Assembly (NCBI GenBank): GCA_937874445.1 | Contig: CALNAL010000029.1 | Coordinates: 1-27,386, forward strand | Direction: 5' to 3' | Source: an uncultured Acetobacteraceae bacterium | GTDB lineage: Bacteria > Pseudomonadota > Alphaproteobacteria > Acetobacterales > Acetobacteraceae | DNA: 27,386 nucleotides | In this document: positions 1-7,083 of the stretch, in pieces | Numbering within the stretch: position 1 is the stretch's first letter | Layout of the letters: every line of letters starts with the position of its first letter | The notes under the pieces: generated by a model | Seen by the model: only the letters and a program-made list of their open reading frames with translations | Told to the model about the DNA's origin: nothing | Databases searched by the model: none | Made by a program: the position numbers and the translations under genes

Positions 1-148
1 CGACGCGGGGGGCGAGGTGGCGGAGGTAGGTCCAGAGGGGGATGATGTGGCGCGCGAGGGTGGGGTGATGGAGGAGACGTGCGGCGACCAGCGCGGCGAG
101 GGCCGCGAGGATGGTAGAGAGACGGGAGAGGAAGGTTGCCGCGGTCAT
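1..148 (-). CDS. Partial small protein of unknown function (5' end only)
   Basis: An open frame starts at an ATG whose complement is at 146-148 and runs off the left edge without a stop, giving 49 codons. It begins MTAATFLSRLSTILAALAALV and continues with a His/Arg-rich stretch (RLLHHPTLARHIIPLW). The N-terminal third is a hydrophobic Ala/Leu segment that could be a signal peptide or a single membrane anchor. An in-frame ATG at 157 (MVP-MTAA) is an alternative start; neither has a clear Shine-Dalgarno sequence. It is divergent from the M20 hydrolase at 343, and the 194-bp space between them is largely filled by a decayed copy of the interspersed hairpin element. I do not recognise the family with certainty. 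Codon choice looks coding (G/C at third positions). Confidence 0.5.
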   Translation of the reverse strand, partial: MTAATFLSRLSTILAALAALVAARLLHHPTLARHIIPLWTYLRHLAPRV

Positions 149-175
149 GGGAACCATTCATAGGACTTTATGCCC

Positions 176-284
176 CAAAAGTCAAGAAAAAGGATTCTTG
201 TCCTTTTAGCACCCCGCCTGCCCCCCCGCGGAGCCAAAGGAACAAAGCTTTCCTGGTTCTCCTTTCCCGAAAGGAGAACACCTT
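176..284 (-). repeat. Interspersed multi-hairpin element, copy A (inverted, decayed)
   Basis: Read on the - strand this matches the other three copies. It has AAGGT (280-284), then the conserved first hairpin (256-279: 11-bp arms GTTCTCCTTTC/GAAAGGAGAAC, 2-nt loop), the linker CAGGAAAGCT, one arm of the second hairpin (GGCTCCGCG), and a rearranged third hairpin (CAAGAA/TTCTTG at 183-200). The partner arm of hairpin 2 is lost and replaced by a G-rich run. It is the only inverted copy and the only one between divergent gene starts. Confidence 0.75.
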
Positions 285-342
285 GCCTTGCTTGCCTTGT
301 CGGGCGGTGGCGGGGCGTGGGCCTTCGCTCTAGGGTGGCGGC

Positions 343-1974
343 ATGAACACGCCCTCCCCTTTTGCTGACGCCACGCGGCGCTGGGCGCTCGCGCTGACGG
401 CCATCCCCAGCGTCACCGGCACGGCCGACGAGGCCGCCTGTGCCGGGCGTATCGCCGAACTGCTGCGCGCCTCTCCCGCCGGGTTCGAGGTGTGGACCTT
501 CCCGGTGCCCGGCGGACGCTTTCCGCGCGCCTGCGTCGCCGCCCTGCTGCGCGGGACGGGGCGCGAGACGCTGATCCTGACCGGGCACTACGACACCGTG
601 CAGACCGGCAACTACGGCGACTTGCAGCCGCTCGCGCTCGACCCGGAGGCCCTGCGGCCGGCCCTGCTCGCGGCCCTGGAAGACGCGGAGGACGAATCCG
701 GCCTGCGCGCCCGCGCGGACCTCGCCTCCGGCGCCTTCCTGCCCGGGCGCGGGCTGCTCGACATGAAGGCCGGGCTCGCCGCCGCCATCGCGGTGATGGA
801 AGAGGCCGCCACCCGGCCGGCCCGGCCGGGCAACCTGCTGCTGCTGGTGGTGCCCGACGAGGAGGCCAACTCCGCCGGCGCCCGCGCGGCCGCCCCCGAG
901 ATGGCGCGGATCGCCGCAACCCATGGGCTCGCGCTCGCCGGGGCGATCAACCTGGACTGCATCTGCGACTTCGGCGACGGGTCCGACGGGCGGCGGATCG
1001 CGCTGGGCAGCGTGGGCAAGCTGCTGCCTTCCGCGCTGGTGGTGGGACGGGCCGCCCACGCCGCCGATTCCTACGCCGGGCTCGGGGCCTGCGCGCTGGC
1101 CGGAACGCTCGCCGCCGCGGTGGAATGGGCGCCGGAACTGGCCGAGTCCACCGGCGCCGACCTCGGCCCCGGCCCCACCCTGCTGGGCATGCGCGACACC
1201 AAGACGGGCTACGACGTCACCATGCCCGCCTCGGTGTGGATGTACTGGAACGTGATCTGCCATCGCCAGGGGCCGGAGGAGGTGCTCGGGCGGATCGAGA
1301 CCATCGCCCGCACCGCGCTCACCGGCGCGCTGGCGACCCTCGGCGCCCGCCGTCCCCGGAGCGCAGGCACCAGCCTGCCCACCGAAATTCCCGTGCTGCG
1401 CTACAACGCCCTGCTCGCCGGGGCGACGGCACGCCACCCCGAGGCCCGCGCCCGGATCGCCGCGCGCGCCGGGGAGCTGGCGGCCTCCGGGGCCGACCTG
1501 CCGGAACAGTGCCGCCAGCTCACCGAGCTGGCGTGGGCCCTCTCCGGGCGCAGCGGGCCGGCGGTGGTGCTGGGGTTTGCCTCGCTGCCCTATCTCGCCT
1601 GCGCGCTCGGCCCCGACCCCGCCGCGCGACGGCTGGACACGGCGGCGCGAGAGGCGGCGGCGGAAGTCTCGAAACGCCACGGCGTGACGATCGGCACGCG
1701 GGCCTTCTTCCCCGGGATTTCCGACATGAGCTATCTCGGCCAGGCCAGCGAAAGCGCGGTGCCGGAAATCGCCCGCAACACCCCCTGCTGGGGACACGCC
1801 ATCCGCTGGCCCGAGGGGCCGGCGCTGGGACAGGTGCCGATCGTCAACGCCGGACCGTGGGGACGCGACTTCCACACGCGCCTGGAACGGGTGGATGCGG
1901 ACTACGCCTTCGCGATCGTGCCCGAGCTGATCGTGGCGATCGCCAGGCGGGTGCTGGCCGCGCCGACGGCCTGA
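343..1974 (+). CDS. RocB-like M20-family metallohydrolase
   Basis: 543 residues, close to the length of Bacillus RocB (arginine utilisation protein) and longer than typical M20 carboxypeptidases. The zinc-site motifs of M20 enzymes are visible: GHYDTV at 81-86 (ligand His82), GRGLLDMKAG at 135-144 (bridging Asp140), PDEEANSAG at 171-179 (general-base and ligand Glu pair 173/174), and AAHAADSYAG at 237-246, which resembles the dimerisation-domain His. There is no signal peptide, so it should be cytoplasmic. Family knowledge says it hydrolyses an amide or peptide bond. The substrate is unknown, and the RocB assignment rests on length and on the overall motif spacing. The ATG is preceded only by a weak purine stretch. 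It is a single-gene unit bracketed by element copies A and B in opposite orientation. Confidence 0.82.
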   Translation: MNTPSPFADATRRWALALTAIPSVTGTADEAACAGRIAELLRASPAGFEVWTFPVPGGRFPRACVAALLRGTGRETLILTGHYDTVQTGNYGDLQPLALDPEALRPALLAALEDAEDESGLRARADLASGAFLPGRGLLDMKAGLAAAIAVMEEAATRPARPGNLLLLVVPDEEANSAGARAAAPEMARIAATHGLALAGAINLDCICDFGDGSDGRRIALGSVGKLLPSALVVGRAAHAADSYAGLGACALAGTLAAAVEWAPELAESTGADLGPGPTLLGMRDTKTGYDVTMPASVWMYWNVICHRQGPEEVLGRIETIARTALTGALATLGARRPRSAGTSLPTEIPVLRYNALLAGATARHPEARARIAARAGELAASGADLPEQCRQLTELAWALSGRSGPAVVLGFASLPYLACALGPDPAARRLDTAAREAAAEVSKRHGVTIGTRAFFPGISDMSYLGQASESAVPEIARNTPCWGHAIRWPEGPALGQVPIVNAGPWGRDFHTRLERVDADYAFAIVPELIVAIARRVLAAPTA

Positions 1975-2006
1975 CCGCACGCCGGGGAAAGCAAGGGAAG
2001 AAAGAC

Positions 2007-2135
2007 AAGGTGTTCTCCTTTCGGGAAAGGAGAACCAGGAAAGCTTTATTCATTTAGGCTCCGCGCCTGTGGCGGACGCGGAGCCAAATGAACAAAAGTC
2101 CTTTTGCTTCTTTTCCTTCAGGAAAAGAAGACCTT
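2007..2135 (+). repeat. Interspersed multi-hairpin element, copy B
   Basis: Outer arms AAGGT (2007-2011) and ACCTT (2131-2135) enclose three hairpins. Hairpin 1 is 2012-2035, with 11-bp arms and loop GG. Hairpin 2 has its core GGCTCCGCG (2057-2065) paired with CGCGGAGCC (2077-2085), extended by TTCATTT/AAATGAA across one bulged A (2049-2092). Hairpin 3 is 2107-2130, with arms CTTCTTTTCC/GGAAAAGAAG and loop TTCA. Hairpins 1 and 3 abut the outer arms directly. It sits 32 bp after the M20 stop and 15 bp after the convergent uxaA stop. No U-run follows any stem, so it is not a classical intrinsic terminator. Confidence 0.88.
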
Positions 2136-2150
2136 CCCTTCTGACGCCGG

Positions 2151-3641
2151 CTAAAGGGTCACGCCGGTCTTGAAGATGACGATCTCGCCGATTCCGTTGA
2201 TCTCGTTGCGGGTCGGCTTGCCCGCGGCGTGGGCGAGGATGGTCTCGACGAAGGCATCGCGCAGGCCGAGCACCGTGGTCTCGCCGGTGGCGATCGGGCC
2301 GGCGTTGAAGTCGATCCAGTGCGGCTTGCGCGCGGCCAGGGTGCTGTTGGTGGCCACCTTCACCGTGGGCACCACGCCGCCGAGCGGCGTGCCGCGCCCG
2401 GTGGTGAACAGCACCATGTGGCAGCCGGACGCCGCGAGAGCCGTCACCGCCACCCCGTCGTTGCCGGGCGCGGACAGCAGGTTCAGCCCCGGCGTGCGCA
2501 GCCGCCCGCCATACTTCAGCACGTCGTGCACGATCGAGGTGCCCGCCTTCTGCGTGCAGCCCAGCGACTTCTCTTCCAGAGTCGTGATTCCGCCGGCCTT
2601 GTTGCCCGGCGAGGGGTTCTCGTAGATCGGCTGGTGGTTGTCCACGTAGTACTGCTTGAAGTCGTTGACCAGGTGCACGATGTCGCTGAACACGCCCTGG
2701 TTTTCCGCGCGCGCCATCAGCAGGCGTTCCGCGCCGAACATCTCCGGCACCTCGGTCAGCACCGTCGTGCCGCCCGCGCCCGCCAGCCAGTCCGAGAACG
2801 CCCCGAGCAGCGGATTGGCGGTGATGCCCGAAAGACCGTCCGAACCGCCGCACTTCAGGCCGACGCGCAGCCGCGCCGCGCTGACCGGAACGCGCTTGTC
2901 GCCGGCCATCCGGGTTGCCAGCTCGCGGCACGCCGCCATCGCCGCCGCCTGCTCGTCCTCGCACTCCTGCGTGACGAGGAAGCGCACGCGGTCGGGATCG
3001 GGAAGTTCCAGCCCGTCGCGGAACTTCGCCATCGTGTTGTTTTCGCAACCAAGCCCCAGCACCAGCACCCCGCCGGCGTTGGGATGGCAGACGTAGTCTC
3101 GCAGGATCGTGCGCGTGTTGTCGAGATCGTCGCCGAGCTGCGAGCAGCCGTAGGGATGGCTCAGCACCTGCACCCGCGAGCCCTCGGGAAGAATCCCCTC
3201 CTTCTCCACCGCGCGCGCGATGGCGCTCGCCAGGCCGTTGATGCAGCCCACCAGCGGGATCAGCCACAGATCGTTGCGGATTCCGATGTCGCCGTTGCGC
3301 CGCTCGAAGGCGGGAAAGGTCGGGATGCTCGCGGGCTTTTCCGCGGGCTTCGCCGCGGGGGCGCCGGAGTAGCTGTATTCGAGGATGTCGCCCAGCGCCG
3401 TCTTGAGATTGTGGCTGTGCACATGCTCGCCCGGCGCGATCGCCTGCGTGGCGATGCCGATCACCGCACCGTATTTGATGACCTTCTCGCCCGCGGCAAT
3501 CGCGCGAAGGGCAAACTTGTGCCCCTGCGGCACGTCGCCGGAAAGCGTCACGCCAAGGGAACCGATGACGGTGCCGGCGGCAAGCGGCTCCAGGGCAACG
3601 GCAACGCTGTCGTCGGCATGAATCCTGAGAACGTTGGGCAT
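2151..3641 (-). CDS. uxaA: Altronate dehydratase
   Basis: 496 residues (E. coli UxaA is about 495). UxaA dehydrates D-altronate to 2-keto-3-deoxy-D-gluconate in galacturonate catabolism, in the cytoplasm, with an Fe/Mn-dependent site. The N-terminal ~95 residues (MPNVLRIHADDSV...GEHVHSHN) form the SAF-like domain. The rest is the UxaA catalytic region with GIRNDLWLIPLVGCING, SHPYGCSQLGDD, LGLGCENN, LKCGGSDGLSGITANP and a C-terminal TGRGTPLGG stretch. The Cys residues in GCING, YGCSQ, GCEN and KCGGSDG are candidate metal ligands. The frame stays open upstream to 3698, but the ATG at 3641 gives the family length and N-terminus. It lies 82 bp downstream of uxaB on the same strand and ends next to element B. 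Confidence 0.93.
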   Translation of the reverse strand: MPNVLRIHADDSVAVALEPLAAGTVIGSLGVTLSGDVPQGHKFALRAIAAGEKVIKYGAVIGIATQAIAPGEHVHSHNLKTALGDILEYSYSGAPAAKPAEKPASIPTFPAFERRNGDIGIRNDLWLIPLVGCINGLASAIARAVEKEGILPEGSRVQVLSHPYGCSQLGDDLDNTRTILRDYVCHPNAGGVLVLGLGCENNTMAKFRDGLELPDPDRVRFLVTQECEDEQAAAMAACRELATRMAGDKRVPVSAARLRVGLKCGGSDGLSGITANPLLGAFSDWLAGAGGTTVLTEVPEMFGAERLLMARAENQGVFSDIVHLVNDFKQYYVDNHQPIYENPSPGNKAGGITTLEEKSLGCTQKAGTSIVHDVLKYGGRLRTPGLNLLSAPGNDGVAVTALAASGCHMVLFTTGRGTPLGGVVPTVKVATNSTLAARKPHWIDFNAGPIATGETTVLGLRDAFVETILAHAAGKPTRNEINGIGEIVIFKTGVTL

Positions 3642-3723
3642 GGCTTTCACGCGATGTTGGGGCGGGGGAATGAACCGGCAGCCCCGCGGCGGGGCCACCG
3701 GTTCGGGAAACGTCAGACGGACC

Positions 3724-5196
3724 CTAGCGCTTTGCCAGGATGGCGGAAAGACGCTCGAAGGTGAGCGGCTTGTCCGTCAGCAGCTTGAAGTCGGCCGCCA
3801 CCGCCGCCGCCAGCGCCGGGCTCTCGATCGACTTGCCCCAGAAGGCGGGCTCCTGGAGATAGGCGGCGATCATTGCCGCGCGTCCCTTCTCCGTGCCGTC
3901 GTCGAGCGCGCCGATCGCCTTGGCCTTGGCGACGATCTCGGCGGAATCGCGCGGCGGGAACTTTTCCGCTCCGGGATAGCGCCCGAGATAGAACACCAGC
4001 CACGCCGCCAGCGAGAGGGTCATCAGCGGCGCCGGCTTGCCGAACTTGGCAATGTAGGCCTCAAGCCGTGCCAGGTTCCGCGTCTGGTACTTCACCAGCC
4101 CGTTGAGGCTGATGTCATACCACTGATGGCGGATGTAGGGGTTGGCGAACCGCCGCCGCACCGCCGCGGCGAACTCCACCAGCTCCGCCTTCGGCAGCGT
4201 CAGGAAGGGGATCACCTCCTCGTTGAGCAGCCGGTCCAGGAAGCGCGCTCCCGTCTCGGTCGTCACCGCCTCGCCCACCGTCTCCACCCCGGAGATCAGC
4301 GCCAGCGGGCAGAGTCCGGTGTGGGCCCCGTTGAGGATCGCGACCTTGCGCGCCTTGTAGGGGGTCACGTCAGGCACCACGATGGTGCCCTTGTCCCACT
4401 GCGCCAGCGGCAGGCGCAGCTCCGGCTGGCCGGGCTTGCGCTCGATGACGAAGAAGTTGAACACCTCCGTCGCCGTCATGAAGATATCGCGGTAGCCGAG
4501 GTCCGCTTCCAGCTTCTCCGCCTCCGCGCGCGGGTAGCCCGGCACGATGCGGTCGACCAGCGTGTTGTAGAAGGCGTTGGCCTCCTCGACCCATTTGATG
4601 AAGGCCGGCTCGAGCTTCCACTCGTGCGCATGCTGCAGCACGATGCGCCGCAGCTCGTCGCCGTTGTGGTCGATCAGCTCGCAGGCGATCATCTGCCAGC
4701 CGGCCTCGGCCTTGCCGCCAAATGCCTTCCAGCGCTCGTGCAGCAGGCGGGTCATTTTGCCGGGGAAGGAAGCCTGCGGGGCGTCCTCGTATTTCACCGT
4801 CGGCACGTAGGCGATGCCCGCGTCCGTGGTGTTGGAGATCACCACGGTGATGTTCGGGTCGCGGGCCAGCGCCAGCACGCCGGGCCAGTCCTGATACGAC
4901 GGCACCTCGCGGCGCACGCAGGCCACCACCCGGCTTTCCGCAACCGGCTTGTCGTCGTCGCCGACCCCGCGCGAGAGCACGGTGTAGAGGCCATCCTGCT
5001 CATTCAGCGTGTGCGGATTGCCCCCCGCGATCGGGCGAACCACCGCGACCCCCCAGTCCGACCCGGCGGCCTCGTTCATCCGGTCGATCTTCCAGTCGAC
5101 GAAGGCCCTCAGGAAGTTGCCTTCGCCCCACTGCAGGATCCGCACCGGAGGCCGTGCCCGCCCCCCCAGAACACTCGCGTCTATCGCCTTCGCCAT
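3724..5196 (-). CDS. uxaB: Tagaturonate reductase (altronate oxidoreductase)
   Basis: 490 residues (E. coli UxaB is about 483). It belongs to the mannitol/fructuronate dehydrogenase family and reduces tagaturonate to altronate with NADH. The Rossmann entry LQWGEGNFLRAF is at 21-32. The polyol-dehydrogenase signature appears as TPYKARKVAILNGAHTG, the form typical of UxaB rather than UxuB or MtlD. The ATG at 5196 is chosen over one 15 bp upstream because GGAGAGA lies at the right distance before it. It is the first gene of a uxaB-uxaA unit, so the two consecutive steps from tagaturonate to KDG are together. The isomerase (uxaC), KDG kinase and a hexuronate transporter are not in this window. 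Confidence 0.9.
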   Translation of the reverse strand: MAKAIDASVLGGRARPPVRILQWGEGNFLRAFVDWKIDRMNEAAGSDWGVAVVRPIAGGNPHTLNEQDGLYTVLSRGVGDDDKPVAESRVVACVRREVPSYQDWPGVLALARDPNITVVISNTTDAGIAYVPTVKYEDAPQASFPGKMTRLLHERWKAFGGKAEAGWQMIACELIDHNGDELRRIVLQHAHEWKLEPAFIKWVEEANAFYNTLVDRIVPGYPRAEAEKLEADLGYRDIFMTATEVFNFFVIERKPGQPELRLPLAQWDKGTIVVPDVTPYKARKVAILNGAHTGLCPLALISGVETVGEAVTTETGARFLDRLLNEEVIPFLTLPKAELVEFAAAVRRRFANPYIRHQWYDISLNGLVKYQTRNLARLEAYIAKFGKPAPLMTLSLAAWLVFYLGRYPGAEKFPPRDSAEIVAKAKAIGALDDGTEKGRAAMIAAYLQEPAFWGKSIESPALAAAVAADFKLLTDKPLTFERLSAILAKR

Positions 5197-5296
5197 ATTC
5201 TCTCTCCACACCCTAAATCCTGCGGGGAAACTTCGCAGGTCACGTCTCTAACAGATTCGCACAAGGCCCCGGGACAAGACCTCGGTCCCGCCCTCT

Positions 5297-5315
5297 CACC
5301 TCGATCCTCGAGGTG
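5297..5315. promoter_or_regulatory. Inverted repeat upstream of uxaB, possible operator
   Basis: The perfect 8-bp arms CACCTCGA and TCGAGGTG are separated by TCC. The repeat lies about 100 bp upstream of the uxaB start, between the A/T-rich candidate promoter zone and the gene. The size and symmetry fit a dimeric repressor site, but a transcribed hairpin is equally possible. No regulator gene for uxa is in the window. Confidence 0.35.
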
Positions 5316-5334
5316 CCACCCGACAGGCCTCCCT

Positions 5335-5362
5335 GGATACGCGTCTGGGGATACGCGTCTGG
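5335..5362. repeat. Perfect tandem 14-bp duplication upstream of uxaB
   Basis: GGATACGCGTCTGG occurs at 5335-5348 and again, directly adjoining, at 5349-5362. It could be a slippage product or a pair of tandem protein-binding sites. Each unit contains the palindrome ACGCGT. Confidence 0.75.
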
Positions 5363-5490
5363 CTTGAGCATGAGTCCGGTGTCGCCGGCATTCCAGCGAT
5401 TCGTATATTATGGTTTTTAAACATCCCTCCCCGGTTGTCAAAATGTTTTTCATGCGCCCTTCCCGCTCGATGGGAGCGAACCGCCCCCGC

Positions 5491-5522
5491 GTCACCGGGT
5501 CCGCGTCACCGGGTCCGCGTCA
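5491..5522. repeat. Tandem 14-bp repeat over the symporter stop codon
   Basis: GTCACCGGGTCCGC occurs at 5491-5504 and 5505-5518, followed by a partial unit GTCA at 5519-5522. Read on the - strand, each unit supplies a TGA, so the symporter stop (complement of 5520-5522) is followed by repeated TGACGCGG units. It looks like local slippage at the gene end. Confidence 0.75.
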
Positions 5523-6887
5523 GAACAGGTTCAGGCCATTGAGCAGCACGATGGCGATGAGCAGCGGCGCGACGTAGCGGACCAGCAGGAACACCACCCG
5601 GACCAGCCCGGCATTGGCCAGCCGCCCCTCGTTGCTCAGCCTGAGTTCCAGTTGCGGCAGGCCGAAGACCCAGCCCACGAACAGGCAGATCATGATCCCG
5701 CCCAGCGGCAGCAGCACATTGGAGCTGAGGAAGTCGAACAGGTCGAACGGGTTGAGCCCGAAGAGGGTCAGATGGGCGGTCAGGCTCTGCGACAGCGCGG
5801 CCGGTGCCCCCATCAACAGCACCGCCGCGATGGCCCAGGCCGCGGCCTTGCTGCGCCCCAGGCCGTAGCGCTCGGAAAGGAGCGCCACCGGCATCTCCAG
5901 CAGCGAGAGCATCGCCCCCACCGAGGCAACCGCGGTCAGCACGAAAAAGATCGTCATGAACACCCGCCCGCCCGGCATGGCGGCGAACACCGCGGGGACG
6001 ATCATGAACACCAGCGAGGGACCGGCGGCCGGCTCGAAGCCGAAGGAAAACACCGCAGGGAAAATGGCGATCCCCGCCAGCAGCGAGACCGCGAGATCGG
6101 CCATCATCACCCGCGTGGCCGTGGCCGGAATGTTCTGGGTGTCGCGGAAATAGCTGCCGTAGGTCAGCATCACGCCCATGCCCAGCGACAGCTTGAAGAA
6201 GGCCAGGCCCAGCGCCGTCAACGCCACCACCGGGGTGATCTTGGAAAAATCGGGCCGGAAGAGGAACACCAGCCCCTGCATCGCTCCCGGCAGGGTCAGG
6301 CTGCGCACACACAGGACCAGCAGCAGCCCGAACAGCAGGGGCATCAGCCGCCGCGTCACCGCCTCGATGCCCCTGGCAACGCCGAGCATGATGATCGAGC
6401 CGGTGACCGCCATCACCACCCACTGCCAGAACAGCGCCTGGACGGGGGAGGAAACCATGCCGCCGAAGGCCGCCCGCGCGACGGCGGGATCGGTGGTGGC
6501 GATCTCGCCCGCCAGCGACTTGAAAATATAGGCATAAACCCAGCCGGCAACTTCCGAATAGAAGGCAAGAATCAGAAGAGATCCCGCAAATCCCATCCAC
6601 CCGGCAATCTTCCACCAGCCCTGGCCGCGCGGGGCCAGCTTCTCGAAGGTGGTTACCGCATCTGCGCGGGCCGTGCGCCCCAGCATGGTCTCGGCAATCA
6701 TCACCGGCAGGCCCACCAGCATGGTGGCCGCCAGATAGACCAGCAGGAAACTCGCCCCTCCATTGGTGCCGGTGAGCGAGGGAAACTTCCAGATGTTGCC
6801 CAGCCCGACCGCCGAGCCGAGGGTGGCGACGAGCACGCCGAAAGGGGACGTGAAGCCGTCGCGGACGGGCCGCAACGTGGTTTTCAT
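5520..6887 (-). CDS. Sodium:neurotransmitter symporter (NSS/SNF) family transporter
   Basis: 455 residues and strongly hydrophobic, with about 11 membrane segments as in other bacterial NSS proteins (LeuT fold). The diagnostic TM1 motif GSAVGLGNIWKFP is at 24-36 and is followed by NGGASFLLVY and LPVMIAE in TM2. The TM6 region reads FFKLSLGMGVMLTYGSYF. Family members import amino acids or related amines with Na+ (sometimes Cl-). The substrate cannot be read from sequence. A GGAGG on the coding strand lies about 13 nt before the ATG, a long spacing, but no better in-frame start fits TM1. It is divergent from the frl-like operon and shares its 196-bp upstream region, which hints at a nitrogenous substrate linked to that pathway (inference). 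Confidence 0.9.
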   Translation of the reverse strand: MKTTLRPVRDGFTSPFGVLVATLGSAVGLGNIWKFPSLTGTNGGASFLLVYLAATMLVGLPVMIAETMLGRTARADAVTTFEKLAPRGQGWWKIAGWMGFAGSLLILAFYSEVAGWVYAYIFKSLAGEIATTDPAVARAAFGGMVSSPVQALFWQWVVMAVTGSIIMLGVARGIEAVTRRLMPLLFGLLLVLCVRSLTLPGAMQGLVFLFRPDFSKITPVVALTALGLAFFKLSLGMGVMLTYGSYFRDTQNIPATATRVMMADLAVSLLAGIAIFPAVFSFGFEPAAGPSLVFMIVPAVFAAMPGGRVFMTIFFVLTAVASVGAMLSLLEMPVALLSERYGLGRSKAAAWAIAAVLLMGAPAALSQSLTAHLTLFGLNPFDLFDFLSSNVLLPLGGIMICLFVGWVFGLPQLELRLSNEGRLANAGLVRVVFLLVRYVAPLLIAIVLLNGLNLF

Positions 6888-7036
6888 GGCCGGACCCTAC
6901 CCTCCGTTGCCGCGCGGTTTCATCCCGCGGCCGCCGCGCAAGCGTTGCCTGCGAGGAATAGAGCGCCGAAGGCAGGGGGCGACAAGAATTCTTTTGCAGA
7001 CAGGCGCTGTAACGCCTTTATCTGCGCATCCAGGTG

Positions 7037-7066
7037 TGGTATATACCAAATGTTGTGGTCTAACCA
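7037..7066. promoter_or_regulatory. Two TGGT/ACCA palindromes: likely GntR-family operators
   Basis: Site 1, TGGTATATACCA at 7037-7048, is a perfect 12-bp palindrome. Site 2, TGGTCTAACCA at 7056-7066, has TGGT and ACCA arms around CTA. Both match the half-sites bound by GntR-family regulators of the HutC/NagR/DasR group (TGGTCTAGACCA type). The operon's last gene is exactly such a GntR/UTRA protein, so autoregulation is the simple reading. Centres are about 18.5 bp apart, just upstream of GGAGG (7072-7076) and the GTG start at 7084. A further weaker inverted repeat, AGGCG/CGCCT, lies at 7002-7017. Core promoter hexamers are not clear. Confidence 0.65.
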
Positions 7067-7083
7067 ATACCGGAGGTGCGGGA

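Larger units (their letters stand above)
5197..5519. other. Intergenic region between symporter stop and uxaB start
   Basis: These 323 bp have no convincing gene; a 104-codon - strand frame across it has no Shine-Dalgarno sequence and a low-complexity translation. The stretch 5398-5452 is markedly A/T-richer than its surroundings and, read toward uxaB, contains TTGACA and CATAATAT about 24 bp apart. That spacing is too long for a standard sigma-70 promoter, but it is the best candidate promoter zone for uxaB. An inverted repeat and two 14-bp tandem duplications in or at the edge of this region are listed separately. Confidence 0.5.

Noticed and set aside
145..1980. 611-codon open frame on the - strand opposite the M20 gene
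   Set aside because: Low-complexity Gly/Arg/Ala translation, no start signal, and it runs through element copy A.
5181..5495. 104-codon - strand frame upstream of uxaB
   Set aside because: No Shine-Dalgarno sequence, Arg/Cys-rich low-complexity translation, and it covers the tandem repeats and probable promoter.
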